A model generated the notes under the pieces. The model saw nothing but the letters and a program-made list of their open reading frames with translations. It made no database searches and was not told the origin of the DNA. A stretch of DNA of 25,581 bases from an uncultured Leucobacter sp. (lineage in GTDB: Bacteria > Actinomycetota > Actinomycetes > Actinomycetales > Microbacteriaceae), in contig CALMSE010000115.1 of the NCBI GenBank assembly GCA_937872275.1, positions 1 to 25,581 on the forward strand, in the 5' to 3' direction. Below, piece by piece: positions 1 to 8,323 of the stretch. Within the stretch, counting starts at the first letter, position 1. Each line of letters opens with the position of its first letter. Position numbers and translations under genes: made by a program.

Positions 1-988
1 GCACGTTCGCGAGGGCCGACTGCGCGGTGCGCAGGAGGGCGACCTCGACCTCGGTCGGCAGAATCGGCAGCGCGTCGTCCACGCGCAGCTCGGTCTGCAG
101 CCCGACCTCCTCGCGGGCGCGGTCGAGCATGCGCCGCAGAGCGGCGGCCAGCGCGTCGTCCTCGAGCTCGGCGGGCACGAGCGCTGCGACGATCCTGCGC
201 ACATCGGCGAGGCTGTCGCCCGCGAGCGCCTCCACTTGAGCGAGCGTGCGGGCGGCGTCGGGGTCTTCGGTCCGTCCCGTCCCCGCGTGAGCGAGGAGCC
301 GGATCGAGGAGAGCGCCTGCGCGATGGTGTCATGGATGTCGCGGGAGATGCGGGTGCGCTCGGCGATGGCGCCCGAGTGCCGCTGGGCGAGCGCGAGCTC
401 CTCCTGCAGCTCGGCGGTCTCCCGCTGCGCCCGGGTGAGCGAGGCGACGAGACGCTCCCGCTCCGCGGCGTCGCGCAGGAGCTGCAGGTAGCCGCGGGAG
501 ATGCCGAAGGCGAAGACGCCGCCGATGAGCGGCCCGAAGACGTTCGCGTAGCTCGTCGTGCCGTGGTGCAGGATCGGGGCCACGATCACCACCGAGAGCA
601 CGAGGCCGGAGAACAGCAGCCCCCACCCGACCGGGAGGAGGTGTCCGGCGAGCAGCCACAGCAGAAACGCGAGCCAGACGAACTCGGCGGAGACGGCGGC
701 GGCGACGATCCAGATCGCGGCGAAGCCGATCAGCCACCAGACCGCGAGGCGGCGCGAGCGGGTCTGGGAGAGCAGGACGGTGCCGGCGGTGTGCCAGGCG
801 AGGATCGCGAGCCCCGTGATGATCGCGGCCGGTGGAGCCACGCCGTCGCCGATCGCGCGGATCGAGCCGACCGCGGTCAGCACGAGGGCGATGAGGTGCT
901 GGCCGATCTCCATCGCCCGCACCATCGGGCCGGTCGGGCCCGGACTCGGCGCGTCGGCATGCGTCAGCGGGATGCGTATGAGGTTCAT
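1..988 (-). CDS. Sensor histidine kinase, NarL/HisKA_3 type (3' end cut by window edge)
   Basis: The reading frame opens at ATG 988 and stays open to base 1, giving 329 residues with no stop, so the gene is partial. Residues about 25-165 hold several hydrophobic segments (four or five membrane spans), followed by a short coiled linker and the dimerisation/phosphoacceptor region RTRISRDIHDTIAQAL, with the phosphoacceptor His near residue 219. The frame leaves the window at ALANV, which looks like the start of the ATPase N-box, so the rest of the catalytic domain lies outside. By family it should autophosphorylate and pass the phosphate to a LuxR-type response regulator, probably encoded just beyond the left edge. 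The signal sensed cannot be told. A GGGGAG stretch precedes the start by about 9 bases. It lies downstream of the catabolic operon but is separated from it by a hairpin. Confidence 0.88.
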   Translation of the reverse strand, partial: MNLIRIPLTHADAPSPGPTGPMVRAMEIGQHLIALVLTAVGSIRAIGDGVAPPAAIITGLAILAWHTAGTVLLSQTRSRRLAVWWLIGFAAIWIVAAAVSAEFVWLAFLLWLLAGHLLPVGWGLLFSGLVLSVVIVAPILHHGTTSYANVFGPLIGGVFAFGISRGYLQLLRDAAERERLVASLTRAQRETAELQEELALAQRHSGAIAERTRISRDIHDTIAQALSSIRLLAHAGTGRTEDPDAARTLAQVEALAGDSLADVRRIVAALVPAELEDDALAAALRRMLDRAREEVGLQTELRVDDALPILPTEVEVALLRTAQSALANV

Positions 989-1066
989 GCCCCAATTCTC
1001 CCCAGCGGAGCTGCGGGTTCCCGGCTCGCCGGAGAACGGTCGCTCGGCGAGGAGCGAACGGCTGAG

Positions 1067-1089
1067 GGAATCCGGCATGAATCGATTCC
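1067..1089. repeat. Inverted repeat GGAATC-N11-GATTCC upstream of the kinase gene
   Basis: GGAATC (1067-1072) and GATTCC (1084-1089) form a perfect dyad with an 11 base spacer. A 10 base palindrome GAATCGATTC (1079-1088) overlaps the right arm. It lies about 80-100 bp upstream of the kinase start and could be an operator, but nothing else supports that. Confidence 0.25.
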
Positions 1090-1159
1090 ACCAGCCGGGG
1101 CGCCGCCCGTCATCGGGGACCGGATTGATTCGAAGATCATCCGAACGGACGATGCGCCG

Positions 1160-1202
1160 GATCCGCCCGGGTGGTGATCTGCCCGCGTTCGGGCGGATCA
1201 CC
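1160..1202 (-). terminator. Hairpin region downstream of the catabolic operon, possible terminator
   Basis: GGTGATCTGCCCG (1173-1185) pairs with CGGGCGGATCACC (1190-1202) around a 4 base loop, with one mismatch in 13. The right arm can instead pair over 10 bases with GATCCGCCCG (1160-1169), so two mutually exclusive stems are possible. The region lies about 70 bp past the M20 stop codon and before the kinase gene, where transcription of the operon would be expected to end. There is no T-run, so it is a GC-rich, non-classical terminator or an attenuator-like element. The rest of 989-1274 shows no gene. Confidence 0.5.
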
Positions 1203-1274
1203 GCGGGATCGGGAGCCGGCACCGGCGCTCCCCGGCGGCCGGAGCCGGAAGCGCCAGTGCCGTCGGGCGAGGGC

Positions 1275-2465
1275 TCAGGCGCTGACCTCCCTGAGATGCC
1301 GAAGCGCCACCTCCGCGTAGACGAGCGCACCGTCGATCAGTACGCGATCGTCGAACTCGACGGTTGCGGAATGGTTGGTCGGTGCTGACGACAGATCGTT
1401 CTCGGGCGGGCACGCACCCAGCACGATGAAGTTGCCCCGCACCTTCTCAAGGACGAAGGCGAAATCTTCAGAACCGTACATCGGATGCTCGAGTTCGACG
1501 AAACGCTCCGCGCCGAAGAGCTCCGTGACCACGTCCTGAACGACTTCGTAGGACTCCCTGGTTCCGATCATCGCGGGGTACTCGCGGTAGTACTCGAGTT
1601 CGATCTCCAGACCGTGCGCCGCGGCGATGCCTCGGCACACCCTGGTGACCACCTCCTCGATCTTGTCGGCGGCCTGAGCGGAATAGGAACGAATGGTCGC
1701 ATCGAACTCCGCGGCGTCCGGAATGACGTTCCGCTTGGTCCCCGCTTGAAAGTGCCCGACGGTGACGACCGCCGGGTCGAAGATGTCGACGGTTCGGGTC
1801 AGCGCCGTCTGCATCGCGAGCACCATCTCGCAGGCCGCGGGAAGCGGATCCGCCGAGAGGTGAGGCCTGGACCCGTGCCCCCCGCGACCGATGACGCGCA
1901 CCTTGAGCCTCGCCGACGCTGAGGTCTGCGCGCCGACGCGAGTCGCAAAGGTTCCGGCCGGAAGCAGGCCTGAGTACACGTGCATTCCGTAGGCGACGGC
2001 GACCTCCCTGCCGCTCGCCTCCAGCACCCCCTCTTCGATCATGAGCCGAGCGCCCCACCAGCCCTCCTCGCCTGGCTGGAACATGAACACCACGTCGCCG
2101 TGGATCTCATCTCGTCGTGCGCTCAGGAGTTTCGCCGCGCCCACGAGCATGGCGACGTGCGTGTCGTGCCCGCACGCGTGCATCACTCCCTCGATCTCGG
2201 AGGCGAAGGGAAGGCCGGTGCGCTCGGCGACCGGCAGCGCATCCATGTCCGCGCGCAGAAGAACAGTCGGCCCGGGCCGTGAGCCCCGCAGTACCGCGAC
2301 CACCGAGCTCAGCCCCTCGCCCGCGGTGATCTCCAGTGGCAGACCATCGAGCGCTTCGAGTATCCGTCGTTGAGTCTCGGGCAGTTCGAGTCCGGTTTCA
2401 GGGCGGCGGTGGATCGCGTGCCGCAATTCGATGATGGATTCCTCGACGGCAGTCAGGGATTTCAT
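1275..2465 (-). CDS. M20 family metallo-amidohydrolase (hippurate / N-acyl amino acid hydrolase type)
   Basis: This 396-residue protein has the full length of M20D amidohydrolases, which hydrolyse N-acyl amino acids or related amides in the cytoplasm with a dinuclear metal centre. Visible motifs are RADMDALPV (71-79), MHACGHDTHVAM (95-106, metal ligands), QPGEEG (130-135, catalytic Glu pair), a GHGSRPH dimerisation-domain motif (196-202) and GSEDF (331-335). The ATG at 2465 was chosen because AGAGG lies 8 bases upstream and the protein then begins just before the conserved HxxPE region; the longer open frame to the right overlaps the LysR gene. It is the last gene of the catabolic operon, 74 bp after the LysR stop. 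It probably releases an amine or amino acid from the imported substrate or an intermediate. The exact substrate is unknown. Confidence 0.9.
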   Translation of the reverse strand: MKSLTAVEESIIELRHAIHRRPETGLELPETQRRILEALDGLPLEITAGEGLSSVVAVLRGSRPGPTVLLRADMDALPVAERTGLPFASEIEGVMHACGHDTHVAMLVGAAKLLSARRDEIHGDVVFMFQPGEEGWWGARLMIEEGVLEASGREVAVAYGMHVYSGLLPAGTFATRVGAQTSASARLKVRVIGRGGHGSRPHLSADPLPAACEMVLAMQTALTRTVDIFDPAVVTVGHFQAGTKRNVIPDAAEFDATIRSYSAQAADKIEEVVTRVCRGIAAAHGLEIELEYYREYPAMIGTRESYEVVQDVVTELFGAERFVELEHPMYGSEDFAFVLEKVRGNFIVLGACPPENDLSSAPTNHSATVEFDDRVLIDGALVYAEVALRHLREVSA

Positions 2466-2539
2466 GGGAATATCCTCTTTCCAAACAGGGTATGGTGATG
2501 CCCGACGCAGCTCAGTGGTGCTCGGGGCGGCGCTACGGG

Positions 2540-3487
2540 TCAGTCGACCGCTCGCTGAACCCGAGCAGGGGCTCCGCTCTCGCCCAGACGTCTCATCTCC
2601 TCCATGGCGGCCTCCTGGGCCGCCGTGGTCGGTCGACCGCGACGCACCCATAGACCGCAGCCGACGCCGATGGGTTCGAAGTTCACCGGAACCCGAACCA
2701 GGTCGCCGCGCTCGAGTTCTCGTTCGACCGAGCAGCGCAGCATGAAGGCGAATCCGGCGCCCGTCGAGAGCGCGGACTTGATGGCCTCGGGCTGGCTGAA
2801 CTCGAGGCCGATTCTGCGGCGTTTGACTCCCCGGTCCCGCAGGTCTCTGTCTATCGTCGTCCGGCGGGCCTGCGACTGGGGAGCGCACACATACGGCAGA
2901 TCCTCCAGATCGGCGGGGTCCAGCGGAGCGCTCACCGCGTTCCCGGGTGTCGTCACCAGGTCGATCGGCTCGATGAAGAGGCGTTCGTAGTCCACCGAGG
3001 GCGAGCTGAACTCGGTGCCCTCGAAGATCATGCCGATATCGCAGGCGCCGTCGAGCACGGCCTTGAGAATCGTCGCCGACGGGAAGGACTCGATGGTGAT
3101 GCGCAACTGGGCGTGCTTCTCGTGGAGACGGATCGCGACGCTGGGCAATCGGTACGTGGCGAGGGTCGCGGTGCCCCCGATCACCAGCTGCCCATGATCG
3201 CTGCTCGCGATGTCATCGAGACGACGATCGGACTCGTCGAGACGCGTCAGGATCGTGGTCGCCATCTCGAACACGACCTCGCCGGAGGCGGTGAGCTGAA
3301 GCCTTCTCCCCTCCCAGTAGAAGAGCTTGGCTCCCACCATGCGTTCGATGGCGCCCAAGTGCTCGCTGACCACGGGCTGGGAGACCATGAGCTCCTCGGC
3401 GGCCCGTTTGACCCCGCCGAGGTCCACGACCCGACGAAAGACCCGCAGCCGGTGCAGGGAGATCCGTGAAAGGTCCCGTCGAATCAT
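2540..3487 (-). CDS. LysR-type transcriptional regulator
   Basis: The 315-residue protein has an N-terminal winged helix-turn-helix (about residues 8-68, with RAAEELMVSQPVVSEHLGAIE as its core, in which the recognition helix follows SQP) and a C-terminal effector-binding domain of periplasmic-binding-protein fold, the usual LysR size and layout. It would bind an inducer from the pathway and control transcription. Its ATG overlaps the stop of the preceding hydrolase gene as ATGA, so it is translated as part of the operon rather than divergently, which implies autoregulation together with the enzymes. The natural candidate site is the palindrome plus half-site at 15196-15243 upstream of the first gene of the operon. 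That link is inferred from position only. Confidence 0.9.
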   Translation of the reverse strand: MIRRDLSRISLHRLRVFRRVVDLGGVKRAAEELMVSQPVVSEHLGAIERMVGAKLFYWEGRRLQLTASGEVVFEMATTILTRLDESDRRLDDIASSDHGQLVIGGTATLATYRLPSVAIRLHEKHAQLRITIESFPSATILKAVLDGACDIGMIFEGTEFSSPSVDYERLFIEPIDLVTTPGNAVSAPLDPADLEDLPYVCAPQSQARRTTIDRDLRDRGVKRRRIGLEFSQPEAIKSALSTGAGFAFMLRCSVERELERGDLVRVPVNFEPIGVGCGLWVRRGRPTTAAQEAAMEEMRRLGESGAPARVQRAVD

Positions 3488-4197
3488 CTCATCCCTCCGG
3501 ATTCTCGAAGCAGCACGGGGTTCGACATTCGACCGACCCCCTCGATCTCGCAGGTCACCATGTCGCGGGGCCGGACCGATAGGCCCCTTCGCAGCCCGAG
3601 CGGACTGCCTCCGGGGGTACCGGTGAGCACGATGTCTCCGGGCTCGAGGGTCACATGCCCGGAGATGAACGAGAGGATCTCGGCCGGGGAATGGATCATC
3701 TCCGCCGTGCTCCCCTCTTGAACGAGTTCCCCGCCGATCCAGGTACGGATCGTTCGCGGCGACTCCACTGGCGCACCGTCTGCGATGGGCACCCAGCGGG
3801 ACAATGGGCAGAACCCCTCGCGGCCTTTGCCGAGCGATACCTGACCGGCGCGCTGGAGCGTCCGGTCCGAGAGGTCGTTCGCGACCGCGTAGGCATCGAT
3901 CGATGCTCGGGCGGTGCGGACGTCGGCCTCGCGCAGACGTCTGCCGACGCGAACCGCCAACTCGGTCTCCACCTCGAATCGCCCCGGCTCATCGGCCGGG
4001 AGCAGTATGCCGTCACCGTCACCGACGACCGATCGCGGATTCTTCAAGAACACGAAGGGCTCCTCCGGCAGATCGTACCCCTGCTGCTCGGCATGATCCC
4101 GGTAGTTCAAACCGACGCCGTAGAGCACGCCGTGCACGCTCTCCCGAGCCGGCCCGGTGGGCAGTGATTCGATGGTCCTCCGCGAGTCTCCGGTCAT
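3484..4197 (-). CDS. Fumarylacetoacetate hydrolase (FAH) family protein
   Basis: The 237-residue protein is a single FAH-fold domain, the size of bacterial acylpyruvate hydrolases, HpcE-type isomerase/decarboxylases and related enzymes that act on 2,4-dioxo or enol acids with a divalent metal. Recognisable elements are GVGLNYRDHA (27-36), FLKNPRSVVGDGD (50-62), the VETEL metal-ligand pair (Glu77, Glu79), NDLSDR (107-112, Asp108 as the third ligand), GKGREGFCPL (123-132) and the C-terminal LTGTPGG. Its ATG overlaps the stop of the SDR gene (ATGA) and its own stop overlaps the LysR start, so three genes are translationally coupled. It likely hydrolyses, isomerises or decarboxylates a keto acid intermediate; which of these cannot be decided from the sequence. 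Confidence 0.88.
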   Translation of the reverse strand: MTGDSRRTIESLPTGPARESVHGVLYGVGLNYRDHAEQQGYDLPEEPFVFLKNPRSVVGDGDGILLPADEPGRFEVETELAVRVGRRLREADVRTARASIDAYAVANDLSDRTLQRAGQVSLGKGREGFCPLSRWVPIADGAPVESPRTIRTWIGGELVQEGSTAEMIHSPAEILSFISGHVTLEPGDIVLTGTPGGSPLGLRRGLSVRPRDMVTCEIEGVGRMSNPVLLRESGGMR

Positions 4198-4940
4198 ATC
4201 GTATAGCCGCCGTCGAGCTTCAGTTCGCTTCCGGTGACGCTGGCCGCCGGCTGTCTCAGGAAGAACATGACCGCATCCGCGATCTGCTCGGGCTCGACGA
4301 GGCGGCCCGAAGGAATCGGAGTGACGCGATGCGCGAAGGCCTCCTCGGCGCTCTCGAAGCCCCAGTTCTTTCCGTACTGCGCCGTGCGCGTCGCGCCGGG
4401 GATCACGGTGTTCACGCTGATCCCGTGCCGCGCGAGTTCCAATGCTTGCGCGCGGCTCAGGGCGCGGATGGCCGCCTTGGCCACGCTGTAGGCGCCTGAT
4501 CCCACTCGCGGCTTCATGGCGGAGGTCGACGCGAGATGCACGATCGCACCTCCCCCTGCTTCGATCATGCCGGGCACCAGGGCCCGGGCGAGATTCCAGG
4601 CGCCATTGAGATTCACCCCGAGCGAAGCACCCCACTCGTCAGGAGTGAGTTCGTGGAGTTCCGCACCCTCTTGGGGTATCGCGGCGCAGTTGACCAGCAC
4701 GTCGAACGTCGCACCGAGACCGTTCTCCCGCACGATCGATTCGCAGAAGTCCGCATCGGCGATGTCCCCTCGGCGATACGCGTTCACGGGAGCAGCATCG
4801 CGATCGAGCTCGTCCTTGATGTCCACCCCGGTCACCAGCACTCCCAGCGCCCTGAGCTCTCGGACCACGGCCGGGGCGATGCCTCCTCCGGCACCCGTGA
4901 CCAATGCGTGTCTGCGACGAACGCTCTCCACTGCCGTCAT
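4194..4940 (-). CDS. Short-chain dehydrogenase/reductase (SDR), classical type
   Basis: From ATG 4940 the protein has 248 residues, typical of classical SDR oxidoreductases. It shows the cofactor motif TGAGGGI (15-21), an Asp at the end of beta-2 (GVD, residue 40) that favours NAD(H) over NADP(H), the NCAA motif (84-87, usual NAG), and the catalytic Ser near 138-140 with Tyr151 and Lys155 (YSVAK). The C-terminus ends LKLDGGYTI, as in many family members. The ATG at 4940 has AGAAGGAG just upstream, and an upstream extension would run into the preceding gene, so the shorter start is preferred. It starts 4 bp after the MmgE/PrpD stop. It probably oxidises a hydroxy intermediate of the pathway. 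Confidence 0.9.
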   Translation of the reverse strand: MTAVESVRRRHALVTGAGGGIAPAVVRELRALGVLVTGVDIKDELDRDAAPVNAYRRGDIADADFCESIVRENGLGATFDVLVNCAAIPQEGAELHELTPDEWGASLGVNLNGAWNLARALVPGMIEAGGGAIVHLASTSAMKPRVGSGAYSVAKAAIRALSRAQALELARHGISVNTVIPGATRTAQYGKNWGFESAEEAFAHRVTPIPSGRLVEPEQIADAVMFFLRQPAASVTGSELKLDGGYTI

Positions 4941-4944
4941 GCGC

Positions 4945-6264
4945 CTATCTCCTTCTCTCCGGGGTCCGCAAGAGCAGCCCGCCTTCTTCAAGTAGCAGCG
5001 ATATCTCATCGGTCCCCGCGTGCGCGAACCGCTCGAGCACGCCGATCGAGATCCGCCCAGCCGCGCCAGCGCCGACGACGGGATCGACGAGTCGTCTGAA
5101 CTTCGCCTCTACGCGGGACCGCCGTTCTCCGGGCGCGAACTCCACCGAGGAGGGGTCGGCGTATGCACTGACGATGCCGCCGTCGGCGAGCTGCAGGGCG
5201 ACGGCCCCTCCCCCCGAGGGGATCGCCGTGTCGGTGCTGCAGGCGATCCGACTCCCGAACTCGCGAACGCGAGGATCGGAGAGCGGCCCCGATTCGAACA
5301 CGGCGGGATCGGCGGTGTCGTATCCGCTCGCAGCGAGCGCCAGGCAGGCCTTCATCGAGAACTTCGCGCCGAGGCCGTCCGCGGTCAGCGGCGCCGTGGC
5401 GACTGCGGGAAAATCGTCGCCGATCGTCACGCTGGCACTCGAGATCCGCTCGCGCGGGATCCCGAGGTCTCGAAACGCGTCGAGCGCACCATGGGTCGCG
5501 TAGCACGACGCGTGAAACTTGTGGACGATCCGATGCACGGGATGCTCGCCCGCCAGCGGCTGATTTCGCGGCGCGGCCTCCGCGCCGATCCCGCGCCCCC
5601 GTGCCCCCGCGCGAGTCATGCGGTCGACCAGGCCGCCACGGACGAGCAGCGGATCGCCTTCGTCACCGAGCGCGGGCGGGTCGCCCCACCCCAGCAGGCT
5701 CGTCTCGACGGCACTGCGTGCGGCGTAGCCGACCTGTATGGATTTTCCCGCGGTGCCGAACACCGACTGGCTTCCGGATGCGACGGCTCCTGCCATTCGA
5801 ACCGACTGCCAGATTCGCGATTCGCTCGAGCCCATGATCCTGCCGATGGCGAGCGCCGCTGCCACCGCCCCGAGGGCCGCTGTCGGGTGCCCGAAGTGGT
5901 CCGCGATCGCATTCGCATGCTCCCGGCCCCACAGATCCTGCGCCTCCACGCCGTGCAGAAACCCGCGCAGCAGGTCACCACCGCCGAATCCGATCGCGAG
6001 CAACGAAGGCCAGAGGACGGCGGAGGGGTGCGTGAGCGCTCCCGGGAGCGTGTCGTCGTAGTCGAGCAGGTGCCCGGCGACGCCGTGGACCAGTGCCCGG
6101 CCGGCCGGTTCCGCCCCGATGCCGGTGCCGTCGAGCAGCTCGAGAGCCGCAGGCATTCCCGCGATCGCGCAGCCGAGCCAATCGAGCAGGCACAGCTTCG
6201 CCCGTTCGAGTTCCTCGTCCGAAGGCTCGGCGTCCCCGACGAACCACGTGCTCCGACCCGGCAT
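4945..6264 (-). CDS. MmgE/PrpD family protein
   Basis: The 439-residue protein matches the length and pattern of the MmgE/PrpD family, which includes 2-methylcitrate dehydratase, cis-aconitate decarboxylase and iminodisuccinate epimerase. Supporting segments are HGVAGHLLDYDDT (60-72) followed by HPSAVLWPSLLA, AGKSIQVGYAARSAV in the middle, and KFHASCYATHGALDA in the C-terminal half. Family reactions are elimination, addition or epimerisation next to a carboxylate. The gene starts 2 bp after the stop of the type-2 dehydrogenase gene with GAGGAG upstream. Because the neighbours include no citrate synthase or lyase, a methylcitrate-cycle role is unlikely; a pathway-specific dehydratase or epimerase is more plausible. 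Confidence 0.88.
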   Translation of the reverse strand: MPGRSTWFVGDAEPSDEELERAKLCLLDWLGCAIAGMPAALELLDGTGIGAEPAGRALVHGVAGHLLDYDDTLPGALTHPSAVLWPSLLAIGFGGGDLLRGFLHGVEAQDLWGREHANAIADHFGHPTAALGAVAAALAIGRIMGSSESRIWQSVRMAGAVASGSQSVFGTAGKSIQVGYAARSAVETSLLGWGDPPALGDEGDPLLVRGGLVDRMTRAGARGRGIGAEAAPRNQPLAGEHPVHRIVHKFHASCYATHGALDAFRDLGIPRERISSASVTIGDDFPAVATAPLTADGLGAKFSMKACLALAASGYDTADPAVFESGPLSDPRVREFGSRIACSTDTAIPSGGGAVALQLADGGIVSAYADPSSVEFAPGERRSRVEAKFRRLVDPVVGAGAAGRISIGVLERFAHAGTDEISLLLEEGGLLLRTPERRR

Positions 6265-6266
6265 GC

Positions 6267-7301
6267 TCAGCTCCTCTGATGCACCGTGCCGGCCGCCTGC
6301 AGCAGGTACTCGTACACCGAGTCGTCCACCGGCACGCCCTTCTCGAGCCGCTGCGCGCGAAGACGCTGCTCACTCTCGCCCGGGTAGAGCACCTCGTCGG
6401 AGCCGACCGCCAGCTCCGAGTCCTTGATCCAGTCGGTGAACTCCTGCATCTCCACCAGAAACTCCACGAGAGGTTTGAACGCTTCGATGTCCAGGGCGAG
6501 GATGAAGCAACCGTCGTTGTGCCGACCCTTCGGGTCCACGCCGAAGCCGATCCCGGTCAGAATGCCGGAGAGCACCTCGACCATGAACGACAGGCCGGAT
6601 CCCTTGTGCGCCTGGTTGCCTCCCATGGGAAGGAGCGCGCCGCCGCGGAAGAAATCCTCCGGATCGTTCGTCGGGAGGCCGTGCTGATCCACCAGCAGGT
6701 CATCCGGAATCTGCTCGCCGCGCAGCCTCGCGATCATGAGCTTTCCGACCGCGGTGCCGGAGGTGGCCATATCGAGGCACGCGATCGTGTTCGAGGCGGG
6801 AACCGCGATCGAAATCGGGTTCGTGCCCAACTTGCGCTCACGGCCTCCGAACGGAGCCACATGCTTGGGCGCGGCCCCGGAGTCCGCGGTCATCAGACCG
6901 ATCATCGACTGCTCCGCGAGCATGGTGGTGTAGGCGCCGAGCCGGCCGACGTGTCCCTGCCTCCGGATGATCGCCGCGCAGACGCCGTTCTGCTTGGCCT
7001 TCGCCGCGATGAGCGGAATGGCTTCGCTGGTGATGGAGTAGCCGAAGCCCCAGTTCCCGTCGAGCACGAGTGTGCTGGGTCCCTCCTGCAAGACCTCCAG
7101 CCGGGAGTCGGGGACGATGTGCCCCAGGTGGATCTCGTTGACGTATTTCTCGGTGTTGCTCACCCCGTGGGAATCGTGCCCGACGACGTTCGCCTCGACC
7201 TGCAGGTCGGACACGGTGCGGGCGACCTCTTCGGAGACGCCGTTCGCCAGGTAGACCGAACGGACGATCTCCCTCAATTCTTCGTGATCGATGGTCTTCA
7301 C
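6267..7301 (-). CDS. Malate/L-lactate dehydrogenase family oxidoreductase (Ldh_2 type)
   Basis: The 344-residue product belongs to the type-2 malate/lactate dehydrogenase family (also ureidoglycolate, sulfolactate and delta1-piperideine-2-carboxylate enzymes), NAD(P)-dependent and unrelated to classical LDH. The family signature GHDSHGV (41-47, catalytic His45), RRQGHVGRLG, GTNPISIAVP and a C-terminal GGNQAHKGSGL segment are visible. GTG 7301 is chosen because GGAAGG lies upstream and the GTGA overlap with the preceding stop is the pattern used across this operon. It would interconvert a 2-hydroxy (or imino) acid and its 2-oxo acid. The MmgE/PrpD gene follows directly. Confidence 0.88.
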   Translation of the reverse strand: MKTIDHEELREIVRSVYLANGVSEEVARTVSDLQVEANVVGHDSHGVSNTEKYVNEIHLGHIVPDSRLEVLQEGPSTLVLDGNWGFGYSITSEAIPLIAAKAKQNGVCAAIIRRQGHVGRLGAYTTMLAEQSMIGLMTADSGAAPKHVAPFGGRERKLGTNPISIAVPASNTIACLDMATSGTAVGKLMIARLRGEQIPDDLLVDQHGLPTNDPEDFFRGGALLPMGGNQAHKGSGLSFMVEVLSGILTGIGFGVDPKGRHNDGCFILALDIEAFKPLVEFLVEMQEFTDWIKDSELAVGSDEVLYPGESEQRLRAQRLEKGVPVDDSVYEYLLQAAGTVHQRS

Positions 7302-8296
7302 CGTGCCAGCCCTTCCAGTTCTGCGATGTTGCGGGGCCCGAGCTCCCGCTCGCCCGTCTCGGCTTCTGCGATCATCCGGCTGAGCCGGGTGATCAGCGGG
7401 AGGGGCACCGCGTGGGCACTGCCCGTCTTGACGATGTCGGCGAAATGCGCGGACACCTCGGTCTTGCGCTTCCGTACTGCGAGATCGCGGTAGATGCCGG
7501 AATGAGGCTTCTGATGCGGTCGCTGGTAGTCGACCCAGTCGGAGATCGCGCTGCTCACCGCGCTCGGTGAGGCGCCCGCCGCGAAGGCTCGCGGATCGAG
7601 GTGGTCGTGGTCGGGAACCTCGATTCCCGCTGCGTCGGCGACCGCGAACACCTCCGCCAGCAGGCCGTGCACAAGTCTCGGGTGCGCGAGGATGGTGTCG
7701 AGCTGCGGGGTGTGATCCAGCGCGGTGGCGGAGAGCACCGCACCGAAGGCCAGCTTGTTCCACAACAGCCCCCGCAGGTCGTCGGTGGTCTCGATGCGAC
7801 CCACGTTGCCGAGCATCTCGAGCATCTCCCCCTCACGCTCGACCCGTGCCCCCGTGCTCCCCACGACCATGGAGCCGAAGCCGTAGAACGTCACCTCTCC
7901 GGGAGCCGTGCAGTCGGCCGCGATGTTGACCAGTGCGCCGAGCACTCGCTCCTCACCGATCATCTCGGCCACCTCGAATGCACCCAGCCCGTTCTGCGCG
8001 ACCAGTACCAGCGCATCGGGGGCGAGGCGATCCCGCAGGCCCTCGATCGCCGATGCCGTGTGCTGCGCCTTCACCGCGAGGATCGCGGTGCGGATCTCTC
8101 CCCGATAGCTCTCGGGTGTGAACGCATGCGCGGTGATCCGACGCTCGCGGTCATCGCTGATCACGCGGAGCCCTCCGGCGTTGATGGCCGCGACATGCGC
8201 CGCGTCCGTGTCGATGAACTCGACGTCCCTCCCCGTCTCCGCTATCGCGGAGCCGAGGCTCGCCCCGATCGCACCCGACCCGATGATGGTGATCAT
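7298..8296 (-). CDS. 2-dehydropantoate 2-reductase family protein (ApbA/PanE-like)
   Basis: The 332-residue protein has an N-terminal Rossmann domain with GSGAIG (6-11) and a C-terminal ApbA_C helical domain, the layout of ketopantoate reductases that reduce 2-oxo acids with NAD(P)H. The catalytic-lysine segment reads NKLAFGAVLSATALD. In E. coli PanE, as I recall it, the two Asn that contact pantoate lie 4 and 8 residues after this Lys; here these are Gly and Ser. The true substrate is therefore likely a different 2-oxo or 2-hydroxy acid, and many PanE-family paralogues are of unknown function. A strong purine-rich site (GGAAAGGAAGG) precedes ATG 8296. It follows the permease gene by 27 bp. 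Confidence 0.85.
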   Translation of the reverse strand: MITIIGSGAIGASLGSAIAETGRDVEFIDTDAAHVAAINAGGLRVISDDRERRITAHAFTPESYRGEIRTAILAVKAQHTASAIEGLRDRLAPDALVLVAQNGLGAFEVAEMIGEERVLGALVNIAADCTAPGEVTFYGFGSMVVGSTGARVEREGEMLEMLGNVGRIETTDDLRGLLWNKLAFGAVLSATALDHTPQLDTILAHPRLVHGLLAEVFAVADAAGIEVPDHDHLDPRAFAAGASPSAVSSAISDWVDYQRPHQKPHSGIYRDLAVRKRKTEVSAHFADIVKTGSAHAVPLPLITRLSRMIAEAETGERELGPRNIAELEGLAR

Positions 8297-8323
8297 CCCG
8301 GTTCCTTCCTTTCCTGCTCGCCG

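Noticed and set aside
330..1091. Minus-strand frame of 253 codons in another phase over the kinase
   Set aside because: The product is Arg/Pro-rich and lacks motifs, while the kinase frame on the same strand contains the H-box and membrane segments.
236..1177. Long plus-strand open frame (313 codons) over the kinase gene
   Set aside because: It is antisense to a clearly recognisable histidine kinase and its product is Arg/Glu/Asp-rich without motifs, as expected for a high-GC shadow frame.
5020..6279. Plus-strand open frame of 419 codons
   Set aside because: Antisense to the MmgE/PrpD gene, no ribosome binding site, low-complexity Arg-rich product.
6093..7493. Plus-strand open frame of 466 codons
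   Set aside because: Antisense to the Ldh_2 dehydrogenase and flanking genes; no domain recognised.
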